Source: Chelonoidis abingdonii
Taxonomy: Eukaryota > Chordata > Testudines > Testudinidae
Direction: 5' to 3'
Assembly: GCF_003597395.2 (NCBI RefSeq)
Contig: NC_133773.1
Span: forward strand, 64,945,730 to 65,009,729
Length of the DNA stretch: 64,000 nucleotides
Shown: piece after piece, positions 9,704 to 23,010 of the stretch
Layout of the letters: every line of letters starts with the position of its first letter
How positions within the stretch are numbered: the stretch's first letter is position 1
Position numbers and translations under genes: made by a program
The notes under the pieces: model-generated
What the model was told of the DNA's origin: nothing
Database searches by the model: none
Seen by the model: only the letters and a program-made list of their open reading frames with translations

Positions 9704-12501
9704 CATGTCATGTCTACATCTTGACAGAAAAAGGTTTATGCAATGATAAGACCATTTGTAAAATCTGAGTGACCTTATAGAAAGTTCTGATAAGACCAAT
9801 TATTTAATACTGAAATGGTTGGAAAAATACTCCATACTAAACTTGTCAAATGAATACAACTAATAAGTAAATACTTGGCTTTGGTGTAATATAAAAAAAA
9901 GACGAAAATTGTTTAAACCACACAATAACTTTCTGAATGAGATGATTCCAAAAGCCCTTACAAGCAAAATTAGTATTTTAAGTCAACCTTCCCATCTCTA
10001 TAAAACAGCTGGGAGCATGAATTACCAATATTTTATACTGAAGGCTCTGTCCTGCATTCTTGGATAGTGGACACTGGCACTGAAGCCAAAACCTGTAGGA
10101 TTAGGCTCAAAGTAATGTTGAGAAAAGACTGGAATGGGTAAATGCATCACACACATTGATTAAGTATTGTGATTCTCATATGAGAACTCCTGAGTTGAAA
10201 GATTATTATATTATATTTTTTAATTGTTTGATAACTATAGGTACCACAAGTTAGGTATCTGGCATACAGTGGCTAACATCACAGTACTGTGAGAAATTAT
10301 ATTTGTAGAAGACCAAGAGTTAGGGATTTACTCGTGTAGTTTTCTACAGTTGTTCTGCCCATGGTGATTTTATTCTTTTGTGTCACATAGTTTACTGAAA
10401 TCTGGTTTCAGTGTTGTAGAAGGTTTGCTGTTGTAGAAATCTGTCTTACATTATTTGAAATTAATGTGTTTTGTATCAGCATTATTATTTTATTTTAAAA
10501 CCTTCAGGTTTTACTTTAAAAAGTTAATTCAAATTGTGCATTGGTTACAAATACATATTAGTTTTAAGCTAGTTAAAATTGAAAAGGTACTTTTATGATA
10601 AACAAACAGTCTGGAATTCCATTAGTAATGCTTTACAATTTATTTGAATGGAAAGGAGAGATGAAAAGAACTAGGCAAATATAGTAAATGCATATTTTTT
10701 TAAAAAAATCACCTGTTAAGATAATACATACTGTGTCATCAGTAGCTCCATTTACTGCACTGTATTTCTAATTTGTAATGTGTACTTACAGTGATATGGA
10801 TTATGCTGTTTTAAGTATTACTTCTAATATCTACACTTCATGTATCTTTTGTCTGTGGTGCAAAGATGCTTTGTGAATCACTGATCAAGGGGAATACATC
10901 CTCATTTTTTTTTTACTTTTCCTTAAATACAGCTTTGACATTTTTATGCTTTTAAGAAACTTTAACCATTTTCTTACCTATACATGGGTCAGTTTAAAAG
11001 AGAAGTGAATTTGTGCCCTAAAGTTTCCATTTGGAGAATGAAGTCAGTGAGTAAAGCTTTTGGGGCCTGATTCTGTTTTCATTTACACTGTTTCAGACAG
11101 TGTAACTCTATTGGTCTTCAGTATGCCTAGGTAAAGAGTACAAAAAGACGTAACAAAGAAAAGACTTTCACCAAGGGATATGAATTATTCTCTACAAAAT
11201 AAGGGTCCAGTTCTTCTACAATAGGTGACTTTGAATATCATCTTACTCCACAGGCAACCTTATAGAAATTAATGAGATTGCTTTTTGGGTTAAGGTACTA
11301 TATTCAATGCAATTAAAGGTGGCAGGATCAGGCCATAAGAAATTTCCTGTTTCAGGACAAAGCTATAACTTCATTCTGTGTAAGACCAGACTGTTCAGCT
11401 CTATATTAACAGAGTTAACTTGGCATGGGATCCTCTTGGACGTTTGCTTGATGGTGCTGTGCCTACAACTGAATTGCCACTTGAATTATTCTGTGAATAG
11501 CCTATTGTGCACATCAGAAATGTATCTTTATTTGTTAAACACTGAAGTTAAATTGTTTTAGATACTGAAAAGAAGAGAAAAATGGCAATTTCCTATTTGT
11601 GGTCTAATCCCATGATCCTTTTGCTGGCAAAATTCCCACTGAAGTCCATGAGAGTATTTACCTGTCATGTGCAGTGTAAGGGGAATGTCAGTAAAACTGT
11701 TCATGTAGGGTCAGATTTTCAAATTTTCAGAATCCGCAATTGGTGCTAGATTTTCAAGAGTTCCACACTCTGCAGGTTCTCTTTGTGACATTCATGGCTC
11801 AATATTCAAAAGAACTCAGCACCAAACATGCTGAGTAATTTTGAAAATATGGCTACTTATTTTGGTGTCTATGTGAACACTGGACTCTCTTGAAAACCTG
11901 TGCCACCGTTTCTATTTTGTTTACCAGTAGACTGAATCACCCTTGAAAACTTATAAATGCAGTTTCTTCCATAGATAAAGCCAAATCAGCCTAACTCCAG
12001 CTTCAAGTCCACTCGAGGCAAGGATTCTATGACTGAGACAGTACATAAAATGCTCACAATAACCAGCATCTGATGAAGTCTAGTTGCTATATTATCCCAC
12101 CTTTTCATTTTAGTCTCTGATTGAATTTCAGTTACGTGATACTGCATTTTCTCATATTACTGTAGTTAAGAATGTCATCTCAGCATTTTTATTAGAAATT
12201 TCTATTTATAAAGAGTTAAAATTTTGACCCAGGCTGAAACTGGGCATAAAGTTATTTCAGCCTGGGAGCAAATTGTTTGATTTTATTTCCTTTTAAATGG
12301 TTTGAAAAATAAAAGGGTTTGACTCTAAAATATTAAGAATGAAAAGCAGAAAACAAAGCAGTCCATTAGGTAGTGCTTTCAGTTGCTTTTTTATCAAATA
12401 AATCCTAGAATTTAAATGACTGTTATTGAATTGCTGAAGTTTTTCAGCCCACTAGTGCATGGCATCAACTATCAGTTAGTGGCCTGTTTTGAGGTGGAAA
12501 G
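9704..12501 (+). other. Intron 2 stretch without recognised gene
   Basis: AT-rich. About 11700-11900 has wording (repeated 'gattttcaaa', 'aactcagcacc') of an old dispersed repeat. Nothing else is supported. Confidence 0.45.
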
Positions 12502-12509
12502 AGAAGTAG

Positions 12510-13015
12510 CTACAGTAACTCCTTACTTACCATCCTCCCATTTAACATTGTTTCGAAGTTATGTCACTGTTCCATTAAGGAACATACTCATTTAAAGTTG
12601 CGAAATGCTCCCTTATAATGTTGTTTGACTGACTTTACAAGGGAGCATTGCACAAGTTCCTCTTCTCTGTCTCCTCCTCCTCCTCCCTTCCTCCCTCCCT
12701 CCCAGCGCTTCCCCTGCCATCAAACAGCTGTGTGGCAGCGCTTAGGACTTTCTGGGAGGGAGTGAGCGAGCGAGCCAGCGAGGAAGTTGCCTCCCTCCCC
12801 CCCGGCAGGTAGGGCCATCCAGAATGCAGGGGCTTTAGGGGCTGCAGGGCTCTGGGCTAAGGGGGCCCCGGGCCCCTGGCCTGCAGCTCTAAAGCTCATT
12901 TTGGAATGCGGCCCTGTGAACACAGACCGGAGGACTCAGGAGGAACAGGGGAAGCCGTGCAGCCAGCGGCCGGAGAGAAGTGGCACAGCCTCCTAATTTT
13001 CAGCTATCTCTGCTT
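12510..13015. mobile_element. GC-rich insertion with 8-bp target duplication
   Basis: A 506-bp GC-rich island in AT-rich intron, flanked by perfect direct repeats AGAAGTAG (12502-12509 and 13016-13023). The left part ('gtaactccttacttacc', 'catttaacattg', 'tttaaagttgcgaaatgctccct') resembles a repeat common in turtle genomes. The ends have only weak inverted similarity, so the class (hAT-like MITE by duplication size) is provisional. Confidence 0.55.
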
Positions 13016-13249
13016 AGAAGTAGTTTTTCCTTTTGTGAGGAATTTTCCATTTCCTTTACTATACTTTGTGGATTCAATCTAGAATGGCCGCCATTGTAGA
13101 GGCTGGTCCAGGGCTGAAGGGATATCTTTTCTAGGGATGTTTTGACCAGATTCTTTCACTGAACATTTGGATGTACTAGTGGAGATTTTAGACTGTAACC
13201 TCTGAATTATTATTACTAATTATTTGTATTACCATAATGCCTACATGTC

Positions 13250-13480
13250 CTAGTTATGGATCAAGAGTCTAGTCATAGACCTCATTGTGCTACATTACAA
13301 ACACAGAACAAAAAGAGCTTACAATCTAAGTATAAGACAGGAGAAAACAGATGGATATAAACAGATAGGTGAGGGAGTACAAAGAAACAAGGCAACAGTA
13401 TTGGTCAGCATGATGGGCTGTGGTCTCAGTGCACCAACCGCTGTCAAGTTTTTTGATAGGCTTCACTACAAAGGAGGGCT
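13250..13480 (+). repeat. Ancient interspersed repeat (LINE/SINE-like)
   Basis: Contains 'cattgtgctacattacaaacacagaac', split here by family-typical wording, followed by 'gagcttacaatctaagta', a phrase found again in degraded form at about 18600-18655 and 36538-36553. The shared phrase in three places of this window supports a dispersed family; its class is uncertain. Confidence 0.5.
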
Positions 13481-15986
13481 TTGATGTGGACGAATAATGA
13501 TAAGTAGGTCAAGTTCAGCAAGGAACATGTACATGAAGATTGGTTTTCCACCCAGTCCATCTTCTTTGTGAATAATTGTAACCATTTGATTGAAGAGATC
13601 TACCTTGATTGAGGTAGATATACTTTTCTCTTCAGTCAATCTCAGAAGATGATTTGGTGCAGTTGCCTGCAAAGCAGCTCTTGTAGTGGTTTTTGCAAGG
13701 CTCTGTTTTCTCATCCTCCTTTCAACATCTGTGAGTGTCAGCATGGAGGTGGTAGGGAAATTTAGGTGTGTGGTGTCCTTTAATGTGAAGAAGATATACA
13801 GATTTTCCTTGTTTTTTCCAGATCTGGATAGTTTAGCATCAGTGTTTGACCAGTGCCTGGCCAAATCTGGCTCTTAGATGATTGAAACCAAGACAAAGTT
13901 CAGCTCAGATAAGGTATAGTTGACCTTCGTGGTTGGGGGAAGTATCTGATGGCATAAGAGGAGTGTTTTTCTCTTCATTATTGTCTGTTTTGTACATTTT
14001 GTTCATATAGACATAGCTCGCTTTATAACTCAATCAACAATATGCAAGATCTTCATTGTGTATCCACACAACAATCAACAATGCGCACGTGTAAGTGGTC
14101 CATTCCCAGATGGGGAGTTAAACAATTTTGAGGGCATTTTTCTCTGTGGACAGGTTTTTTACTCTTGGGATGATTGGAAACAAAGGGTGCAAGTTACATC
14201 CCACTTTATGCTCCTGTTCTCTTCCTGCAGAGGAGGAGAATACAGTATTAATGGCTTCCTCTTTTTTCATTTGCCGTATAGAAAATTTAGCAGGGTTTTA
14301 AAATAACAACAAATGGATATGATCAGATCAAACTCCCTGCACAATATATTCCTCTCTTGCACAGCACAAGAAATGAGCAATTTGAAGCTGGTGTGAATAA
14401 CTGTAGTCATTTGTCACCTAAGAGGAAATGAAGAAAAAAAAAGTTGTTTTTTTTTTTTACAAGCAGTTTAATAACACCGTGATTACAAAATCTTATGCAA
14501 CCCTCAGGAACAGTTTGATTTATTCGATCTAACTAGTTTTGACAACTAACACAGACTAAATCCTGAAAGGTCTTAAGCATCTACAACTTTAATTGAAGTC
14601 AGTGGGAATTGCCAAAGTTCACACTTTGCAGGATTTGGCCCATACTTTCCCATCCATTTTAGCTGTTTGATGTGTCTGAAAACATTTAATCTAGTTTTGA
14701 GCCACATTCACAAATATGAGAAACAAAGTATATAGAAAACATTTTTTTTGTATTAAATAACAGCTTTGCATGAGGAATGCTTGGGGAAATTAATTGCTGC
14801 ATGCATGTGGTTTGAGTAGAACTATGGCATAAACTTACAGTAACGAAAATTATCCAGAGTGTAAAATCCATGGTCCAGTGCAATGTCTTTATTTCTGTGT
14901 TGTACAGGGCAGAACATAATGTCAGCACTTAACAGTGACTGAGGATGTGCAATCTGATTTGGTTAAATATTCAATAAGAATTCCCCTAAACCACTGTTCA
15001 TTCTTCATAGCAAACCCAAACTTAATTTTTCTGAAGATTTGAAAATGTGTTTTGGTTAGGGACAATTCTATTTGCTATGTCTGACAGATAGAGAAGATCC
15101 CAATATGCCCTTCTCTCTGAAAGTATTCTGAAAGTGTATTTCTTCAGATTAACTAGTCAGGGTTTACAAGGCCCAATTATGGGTAGTTTAGGACAAAAAA
15201 GGAAAGGGGAAAAAGGCTGGTAGATATATGAATGAGCAAAAACTGTTTGCCAGAATTCCATACTTGCCAAATTGTACAAATGTTTGTGTATTTGGTATGC
15301 AAGTGTTAGTAGTAGTTTGCCTTAATTGAGGGTGTAAGTGGTGCCTGAGGGCACATAGTGTTCCTTTATTCAACGTCTGTGAGTATTCTAGCAGATGTGT
15401 ACAGAAAAAATGTTCAAGAAAACATAATTTTAAGTTAATATTGACATAATTTGAATTTTGAATTTGTATGCATAAGTAGTTTTTACACTGAGAATCATAT
15501 TCTGAGAGTTTTTGCTTATTCAGTTAGAAAACCCTAAGTTCTGTTATTTCACAACTCTGCAGGAGTGGAAAGGAGAGCTTTATAAGATTGAGAAAGACAG
15601 ACCATGCTTAATTCTTGTCTTAGAAGATACGAAAATTTGGATCTTAAAATAACATCTGTAGGTTTTGAAAAGCTATTTTAAAGGTAGTTATTAGTCTTTT
15701 AGAAGTTTATTATGGCTTCCCTTTCAGCTCAGTCCATTTGGAACTATGGTCCTTAAACCTGGAGGAAAAAAGTTTCAATAAAGAATGTTCTAGAATATTT
15801 ATAAAATTTCTTGTCTATACTATATAAAAGAGTCCATGATACTATATGTGGTGTATTGCATATATGGAGCATGGAGAATACGTGATGGGGTGAGATGGTA
15901 AAAAGTTAGGATAAATTTACTTGTGAGAAATCAGATTATTTTTCATTAGTTTTCTTTATTATCTGCTGTGCCATTCATGAGTAACC
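13481..15986 (+). other. Intron 2 stretch; orphan ORF and small hairpin only
   Basis: On the minus strand a 132-codon frame (13466-13864) is rich in Lys, Thr and Leu and resembles no family I can name. ATCTACCT/AGGTAGAT at 13598-13619 forms a perfect 8-bp hairpin inside it. No exon of GRIA2 is seen. Confidence 0.35.
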
Positions 15987-15997
15987 AACTTATCCAA

Positions 15998-16429
15998 GCA
16001 GCAGAGAATCCTGTGGCACCTTATAGACTAACAGACATTTTGGAGCATGAGCTTTCATGGGTGAATATCCACTTTGTCAGATGAATGTAGTGGAAATTTC
16101 CAGGGGCAGGTATATATATGCTAGCAAGCAAGCTACAGATAACGAGGTTAGTTCAATCATCATGGAGGATGAGGGCCTGTTCTAGCTCTGTTTGTAGGGG
16201 CTGAAAACCCAAGGGAGGAGAAACTGGTTCGTGCATAAGTTGGCCAAGCCATTCACAGTCTTTGTTTAAGTCCAGAGCTGATGGTGTATCCAAATTGATG
16301 GTGTCAAATTTGCAGATGAACTGAAGCTCAGCAGTTTCTCTTTGAAGTCTGGTCCTGAAGTTTTTTTGCTGCAGGATGGCCACCTTATGGTCTGCTATAG
16401 TGTGGCCAGGGAGGTTGAAGTGCTCTTCT
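15998..16429 (-). mobile_element. Penelope-like retroelement fragment (GIY-YIG endonuclease end)
   Basis: 432 bp flanked by an 11-bp target duplication AACTTATCCAA (15987-15997 and 16430-16440). On the minus strand it opens in coding sequence 'EEHFNLPGHTIADHKVAIL' followed by RxRLQRETAELQFICKFDTIN, the C-terminal part of the GIY-YIG nuclease domain of Penelope-like elements. It then runs into a 3' tail holding 'ctcatgctccaaaatgtctg' and 'ttagtctataaggtgccaca'. The 3' tail is shared with the palindrome at 59971-60641. The copy is 5'-truncated, typical of target-primed reverse transcription. A degraded hammerhead-like motif sits at about 16040-16080 (minus). Confidence 0.8.
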
Positions 16430-16440
16430 AACTTATCCAA

Positions 16441-19400
16441 ACGAGTGCTGAAAACATATTGTGTGTAAACATAAGTATATAGTGGGTCAGATCCTTAGTC
16501 CTGCTAAGTCTCTTTTGCACAATTCCTGTGATATTAAGGGCACTTAAAGCTATCTGTAATGTGGATTCCCCTAGTATACTAGGGATTCTCCTGGCAAAGC
16601 TTAACTGGCTGTATGCTACTTCCTCCTGGTTCCTCTCCCACTAGCATAGGAGGTGTGTCAAAGGTGTGCAAAGGGCAGGGGAGAGGGAGTGACATGTTGG
16701 AGTGGCATACTATTCTCTGTCCATTTTTGTTGTCATAACAGCCCCTAGGGAGGCAACCCTTTACATCCTGATGCAATGAAGGGCAGCTTGTTCTAAAATG
16801 TGCTGGCAGCCAAGCCAGCCCCTAGCCACTCTAGGGATCAGGGGTATAAAAGTGGCTCAAAGCCATCTCTCTCCGCCACCCCCTTTACATGATTAAGCAT
16901 TGCTCAAGTGCATCAGAAGCTCTGGCCAATATGCATGTTCTGGTCTCTGTGTTCCTGTAAACATTATTGGAAACAATCACAAAAATACAAACGTATTTAA
17001 CAGATTTATCTTTACATTTATCATAATGGAGAAAGAGCACAAAAATAGGACACAACATTTCTTTAATAATAGTTTATTAAATCTCATTGTAGAAGCAATA
17101 TTCCATGATATGTTGCATAAATTTTTAGTTTTGCTAATATGCAAGGAAAACTGACTCCATGGGAAGAAAAAAGTTGTCATGTCATCAAGAAAATCTGATT
17201 CACTTTTATGACAAAAAATTCTGAATTCAATATGATGGCTCCTTCAGGGAAACTGGATGAATTTTTTCCTTTGCTTTTCTGGAATCGTTATTAGTGTTAC
17301 CTTCTAGCAATGAATTCAGGTGGCATTAGGAACCCCAGAGCTGCCAATTTCAATCCATGTCTAAGATGTAGACATGATCCTCTTTCTGACCGAAACAAAT
17401 GTATCACTATTTTTAGAGACCACCTCTGTTGTTTGCCTTGCTGTGTTTTACCTTGCAGTGTATTAACAGAGAGGTGAAATGTTTTATATGAGATTAATAC
17501 TGTCTTTTTTAAATTCCAGCAAGTATGGGGAAATTATTTTTTGCCTTTTGCTGGAACTTTTGATTTAGCTATCCCAATGATCTATAATTTTATTTTGGAA
17601 TTTATTATCCTCCTCCACTCCTGAAAGATGCAAAACAATGGATTTGCTTGGGAGATTCAGGCTTAAAGGCTTTTTTGATGCCAAGCTCTGTGTGGGCGTG
17701 TGAATGTGTGTATGAGAGAGAGAGATTGAGATGAGCACTTATGTTGTTATTGTTTGTCATTTTTAAGGTAGAACCTTGACTTTGAATTTCTGTGCTGCTT
17801 GGACTTTTTTTTTTTCCTTAGAATTGAAAAAATCTTTAAAATCTTTTCAGAAGTGCTGGTGTCTTGACTCCCCCTTAATTCCAGTTTAACCAAGATTTTT
17901 TGCCTCAGAATTACATTGTAATCTAAAACAGCAATCATTGGGGCAGAAAAATAGCTAAAGAAAATCTTTGGCCAACCAGTAATAGATTAGTAATGTTGGC
18001 CATAAAACTGAGGGACCTTATTCTGAACTCACACATATGTAAATTAGCAGAAATGTCATTGACATTAACAAAGATCAGAATCAACCTTAAAATGCATACT
18101 GCGGGCTGGTATTTGGCCTTTTTGTGGAGCTCTGCCATTTATTTCCATTTTCCAAGAGGGCATGTTCCATTAATGCCAATGGGAGTGTTGCCCCTAAATA
18201 GAAAGGCAGGGTAGAACACTAGGTGTGATCCTAGTTTTACACTCTACATTTATGTATCATTTTGAGGGGTTCTTAGTTGCATAACTAACTGCCACTTATA
18301 TAATTAAGTTGGATGTTTTCCCAGGAATATTCAGGAACAGTAATCTATAACTGTTTCACCCATTGCTCCAAAAGTCTGCAACTTAAATACTGGGAAGAAA
18401 TTAATTACCAGCTATTACTTTGTGTTTGGAAAAGATATCATGAAGTGTAACTCTTCTAGTGGTATCATAGTAGGACAATTAATATAAAATAAGAGTTAGT
18501 TCCTACTAAATTATTTCCTAGATTTGAGTTTATTATTACAGGAGTCCCTACAGGTCCTTAACGAAGATTGGGATTCCATTGAACGAGGCTTGTATAGACA
18601 CACAAGTGACAGTTCCTGCCCCAAAGAACTTAAAATCTAAATAGACAAGATAGACAAAGAGAATACTATTATGAGATACAGAAAGACTGAATGTTTGTTC
18701 AGTTTCCCAGTTGAAACATGCAGAGGCTAAAGAAGGAAATGGGGCACAGTTTGTTAGGTTAGATTTGTGTGAGACCCTGGAGAGAGACAGAAGTTCCTGA
18801 CAGCTGCTTCTGAGGGCTGGCCAAAGGTGCTTTTACTTTAGTTGTGCATGAAGTTGTTTGCATGTGGTTTGCTCCATCTCTGTTCAAGGAAACAGAATTT
18901 ATGTATGTTTTGTAAATAAACAAATCCAAGAAAATATCTGACTCCACATTAGCAATTTTGGCTCCCACTAGAAATTCTGCAAAGGGGCAACAAAACCATA
19001 ATAATAATTTTCTTATAAGGTCTCTTTACAAAACACCCAGTGCATGGCCACGTACGGAGGTCTCCAGTTAGAAGACAGTGCAAAGATTTCAGTGATTTTT
19101 TTCTAAAGTATTATCAGAAATAGAAATTGGCTTAATGATAATCATTTGCTTTGGGAAATGTGTGCTTGTAATAAAAAAAAAAGATAGAAATAGATTAGTT
19201 CTATAAGCTTGTATTCAGATGCCACTGTTTCAGAGTTAAGCACTGTCATGTTAAGTAGATACTGAAGTTTGAGATTATACTTCTTTAGCCTAATGGAAAC
19301 CTGCCAAGCACATGATGATAGTGGTGCATTTGGTCAAAAGTAGAGTACTGCACTGACAGAGGAATGGACTAGAAGACCTAACATTCTTTCCCATCTTTAA

Positions 19401-22400
19401 CGGCTATGACCACAAGGCTGGCTGTTAGCTGAGCCACAAATCAACATTTATTCTAGCTAAATGTGAAGAGCCCACAGTGGTAATTGTGGAAAGGATACAA
19501 CAATTGAGGAGGGAAAATGAAACGGGGGTAGGGAAGGGAGAGAGATTGAAAGTAAAAATGGAATAAATCAACCATTCCTCAAAGCATCTTTTTAATATAA
19601 TAGCTCACTCCAAGTTAAGGCCTCCAAAAATGAAATCTAAGTCAAAGAAAGCTTTTCAATGCAATCTGTGTGGTAAACAAACATTGGTCAAGTCACATTT
19701 TTAAATTAAGTATGAATAATGTTTGATGATGGACTTTGCCTAAGGTAGTTAGCACATGCTTGCTCAAAATTTGACTTTCATGGTTGTCATTTGAATTTGT
19801 CAAGGAAGGCTGAGAATAGTTAGATTTACATAAATGAGGTCATATATCTTCCATACTTTTGTGTTAGGAGTGGCAAAACAGGAAAATGAGCCATACTAAA
19901 CTCCTTACTGTCAGAAGAGTTTCTTGATGTGAAGTCCCCCTCTTCTCAAAGTGATTACAAATGTCTGTTATTACATGTGAATATTTCTTTTGATTAGTCA
20001 TATATTCTAATATTATTCATCTATTCCAATATTGTTATCTGTGGATTATAATTCCAATTTTTTTCATAGCACAAGTACTTGTATTACCTCAGGTTAAATA
20101 ATCCACATGTTTCTTAGAATTAATCAGCCTTCAGATTAATTTTACAATTTATACACTTTCCTGGACACAGGCAACAAATATAGTGTAAGATGGTTTGTGT
20201 TTTTAAGCACAAAAAGATTGTGTCTCCCTTTGGTGTTAGAAACTACACAGTGAAACATGGCATATTCAATATTGTATTTCATAATTCTGTTTATCTAGAC
20301 TAGAGCATTTCATAGAGAGTGGAAATAGGTTTATTTCCTCAAATTTTCCTTTGTAAATAGATTAGGATTGACTGACTTTTAAAATATACTAAACAGTCAC
20401 TGCATGAACATTACATAGATTGTAGTCATGAAAACAAGGCCTTCTTTACAGTACGATGAATAATTTTGGCTGCATAGTAATAGAGCAAGATGTCCTGTGC
20501 AGATTTTTCTCTTTGCATTATGTTTTAGGAGATAATTTACTTCCCTAAAGTTACCAGTAAATCTTTCACATATATATATGATAGCATGAAGAGATTTACT
20601 AGCAACTTTGTAACAAAGACATAGAGCTTGATTTTTTTCCCACTGTCTTATGCCTTGTGTAGTCATTTGCACCTGTGCACGGTGGGTGTGAAATGTTACC
20701 AATTCTCCAATCATATGCTGATAGAATTATACAGCCCTTTTCCATAGATGCAAAGCCATAACTCTCACTGTGCCCCTTAAAATCATGTTGTGATCACCTG
20801 CTTACTGAAGTCTAACTGTGTGGGACTGAGCACTCTCATTTCCACTGAACTCAACAGCTAGGGTTAGGGGCTATCAGACACCTCTCAGGAGGCAGAAAAT
20901 TGGACCCAGGTGGACACTGTTTTATTTTGTGGTACTTATTTTTAGTGTGAGAGATTCTCAAATTCAAAGCTAGCCTAGTAGCTTGGTTCCTTGTGTGAAC
21001 TTCAGTGCTATTACATGATCTGCATAGGTTAATCTACCAATGTCCGGGTTCAGGTAATGTTGGAATATACTAGTTTTGATGCAATGTTTGGCCATATTCT
21101 TCCTATATTAAGTATTTTTTACTTTCCTTGTAAATTTACATTTTTTCACTTGCCATGTATATGTACAACTACAGACTCTTGTAAAAACAATACCTTTATT
21201 TGATTTGCATTTCTATTGCTATTCAAATAAGTATAGGAATGTTGTTTTTTTTTAAAAAAATTATTTCTGTTCTGTTGGAGTCAACTGAACAATATGGGCT
21301 AACAAGTGTTGCAAAAACGTTCTGCTTAAAGAAGAGATCTATATATAAATTGATCAAACCATATGGTTAAAATGTCTTGTGAAGGTGAAAAATCTGTTTC
21401 ATTCTGGCACACAATATACATAGTAATTGTTGATGAGGTATTTGATTAGTATGTATTTGACAGAAAACAGTGGTGGAATATACATGACCTCTCCTGCCAT
21501 TTATCAGTGTCTTAACATAAACCTATTCCTGGCAATCTGTAAATTACATTAGTAAAGGAAAAACTATAAAGATGCAGCTTTGGTCTGGATTCATTTAAAA
21601 CTGTATGCACAGAATTACAGCGCCTGATCCTGCAAACCTATAGTTAGTTGTGTAGTTCCATTGACTTCAGTGAGACTATTCAAGAGCCTGGTTGGTGACC
21701 AGACCTGACATGGGTATTTATGAAGGGAACATGGAAAAAGAAACACGATGACTGCTCCCTCCATGCCACTTTGAAGGCACACACAAGCCGAAATGGGACA
21801 GAGAGGAGGTAGGACCATGAGACTGCTCCTTTCCATCCTGCGACCATAGTGGGGGCCTGATACATAGAGCTGGAGAGGGGGTGAATGACTCATTTTCATA
21901 TGCTATATGACATGCCTTCCCATCTGCTCTTTCCTTAGGTGGTTTAGGATTAGTTTTTATTAAAAAAAGAAGTAAAATAAGGTGACACAATCAGAGCAGA
22001 AACCTACCTTTTAAAATTCATCCTACCTACTCTGTGGTTTCTTTTGACTTCAGTAGACTTTGGATCAGGCCCTTGGACTTCTTGTTTATGGGGACCAAGT
22101 ATTTCCTCCATGTAATGCAGTGTTTTCTTCCAGCTCTTGTAGATCAACACTGTTAGAGAGATTCAAAAGAACTGACATTGCTTATCCTACTAGGAGAGGT
22201 GGTTGCAGCATTTTGTAACATGGTTCATTGATTTAAGTGAAGTAACACACCTGCAATTCAGCGGTGGCATGCCACTTAGGATGTGCCATATGGTAAAATA
22301 AGTGTTATGAAACAAATTAAGTGCCTTACCGCAGCCAAGAGCCAGACATGTCCTTCACTTCACTGACATACATGCCATATGCTACAAAATGCTGCATTTT

Positions 22401-22919
22401 ATTTTATTACATCCTGATAAGGTACATTTATAGAAGCATATCTGTCTGGTGCTGAAAACATTGAAGGGGTGTTAGAAAGCTATATGAGTAAAATCTGTGT
22501 ACACTTCTACAATCTAAGGGTTGATAGTGTACAATATTGGGTTGCCCTGAATGCTATCAGTATTGGTAATATTCCCACTGGTTAAATAATTGTGGCCCAT
22601 ATATGTGACACGATCTTTATTCAATAAGTATCATCTGGAATAATCTGATTTCTGGGTCCTGTTCTTTTAGCCCAATAATACATTCAATTCAGATAGTATT
22701 GCCCTGAGTTTGGAATATAATTTTTATACGTACAAGTAGGAGAAACAGCAGATAGTGCATTTGGTGGTTTGAAGTCTGAATTAGGTACCTTAAATAGAAT
22801 AGAATCCTTAGCTCTAAGCCTAGCAACTGGGCAAGCTGTTATTTTCCTGTCTATATACTTATGAGGCTTTCCTCACTGCAGTATTGAAGTCTCTTGTATT
22901 TATTAATGAATTTATCCTT
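16441..22919 (+). other. Intron 2 stretch without recognised gene
   Basis: AT-rich. About 18540-18665 is a further copy of the ancient repeat seen at 13250. A short (GA)n tract lies at about 17713-17725. Repeat-derived 'attgacttcagtg' motifs occur at about 21660 and 22048. No exon or structured RNA is supported. Confidence 0.45.
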
Positions 22920-23010
22920 ACAGCATCATTGTGAGGTAGGGACATACTACTCATATTTTACAGATAGAGAAACTGAGGCACAGAAGGCTATGTGCTGCTA
23001 AAGCACAACC
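22920..23010 (+). repeat. MIR/CORE-SINE-like fragment
   Basis: Contains the diagnostic MIR-type wording 'gtgaggtagg', 'attttacagatagagaaact' and 'gaggcacagaaggctatgtg'. This is an old amniote tRNA-derived SINE; no promoter half is seen. Confidence 0.7.
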
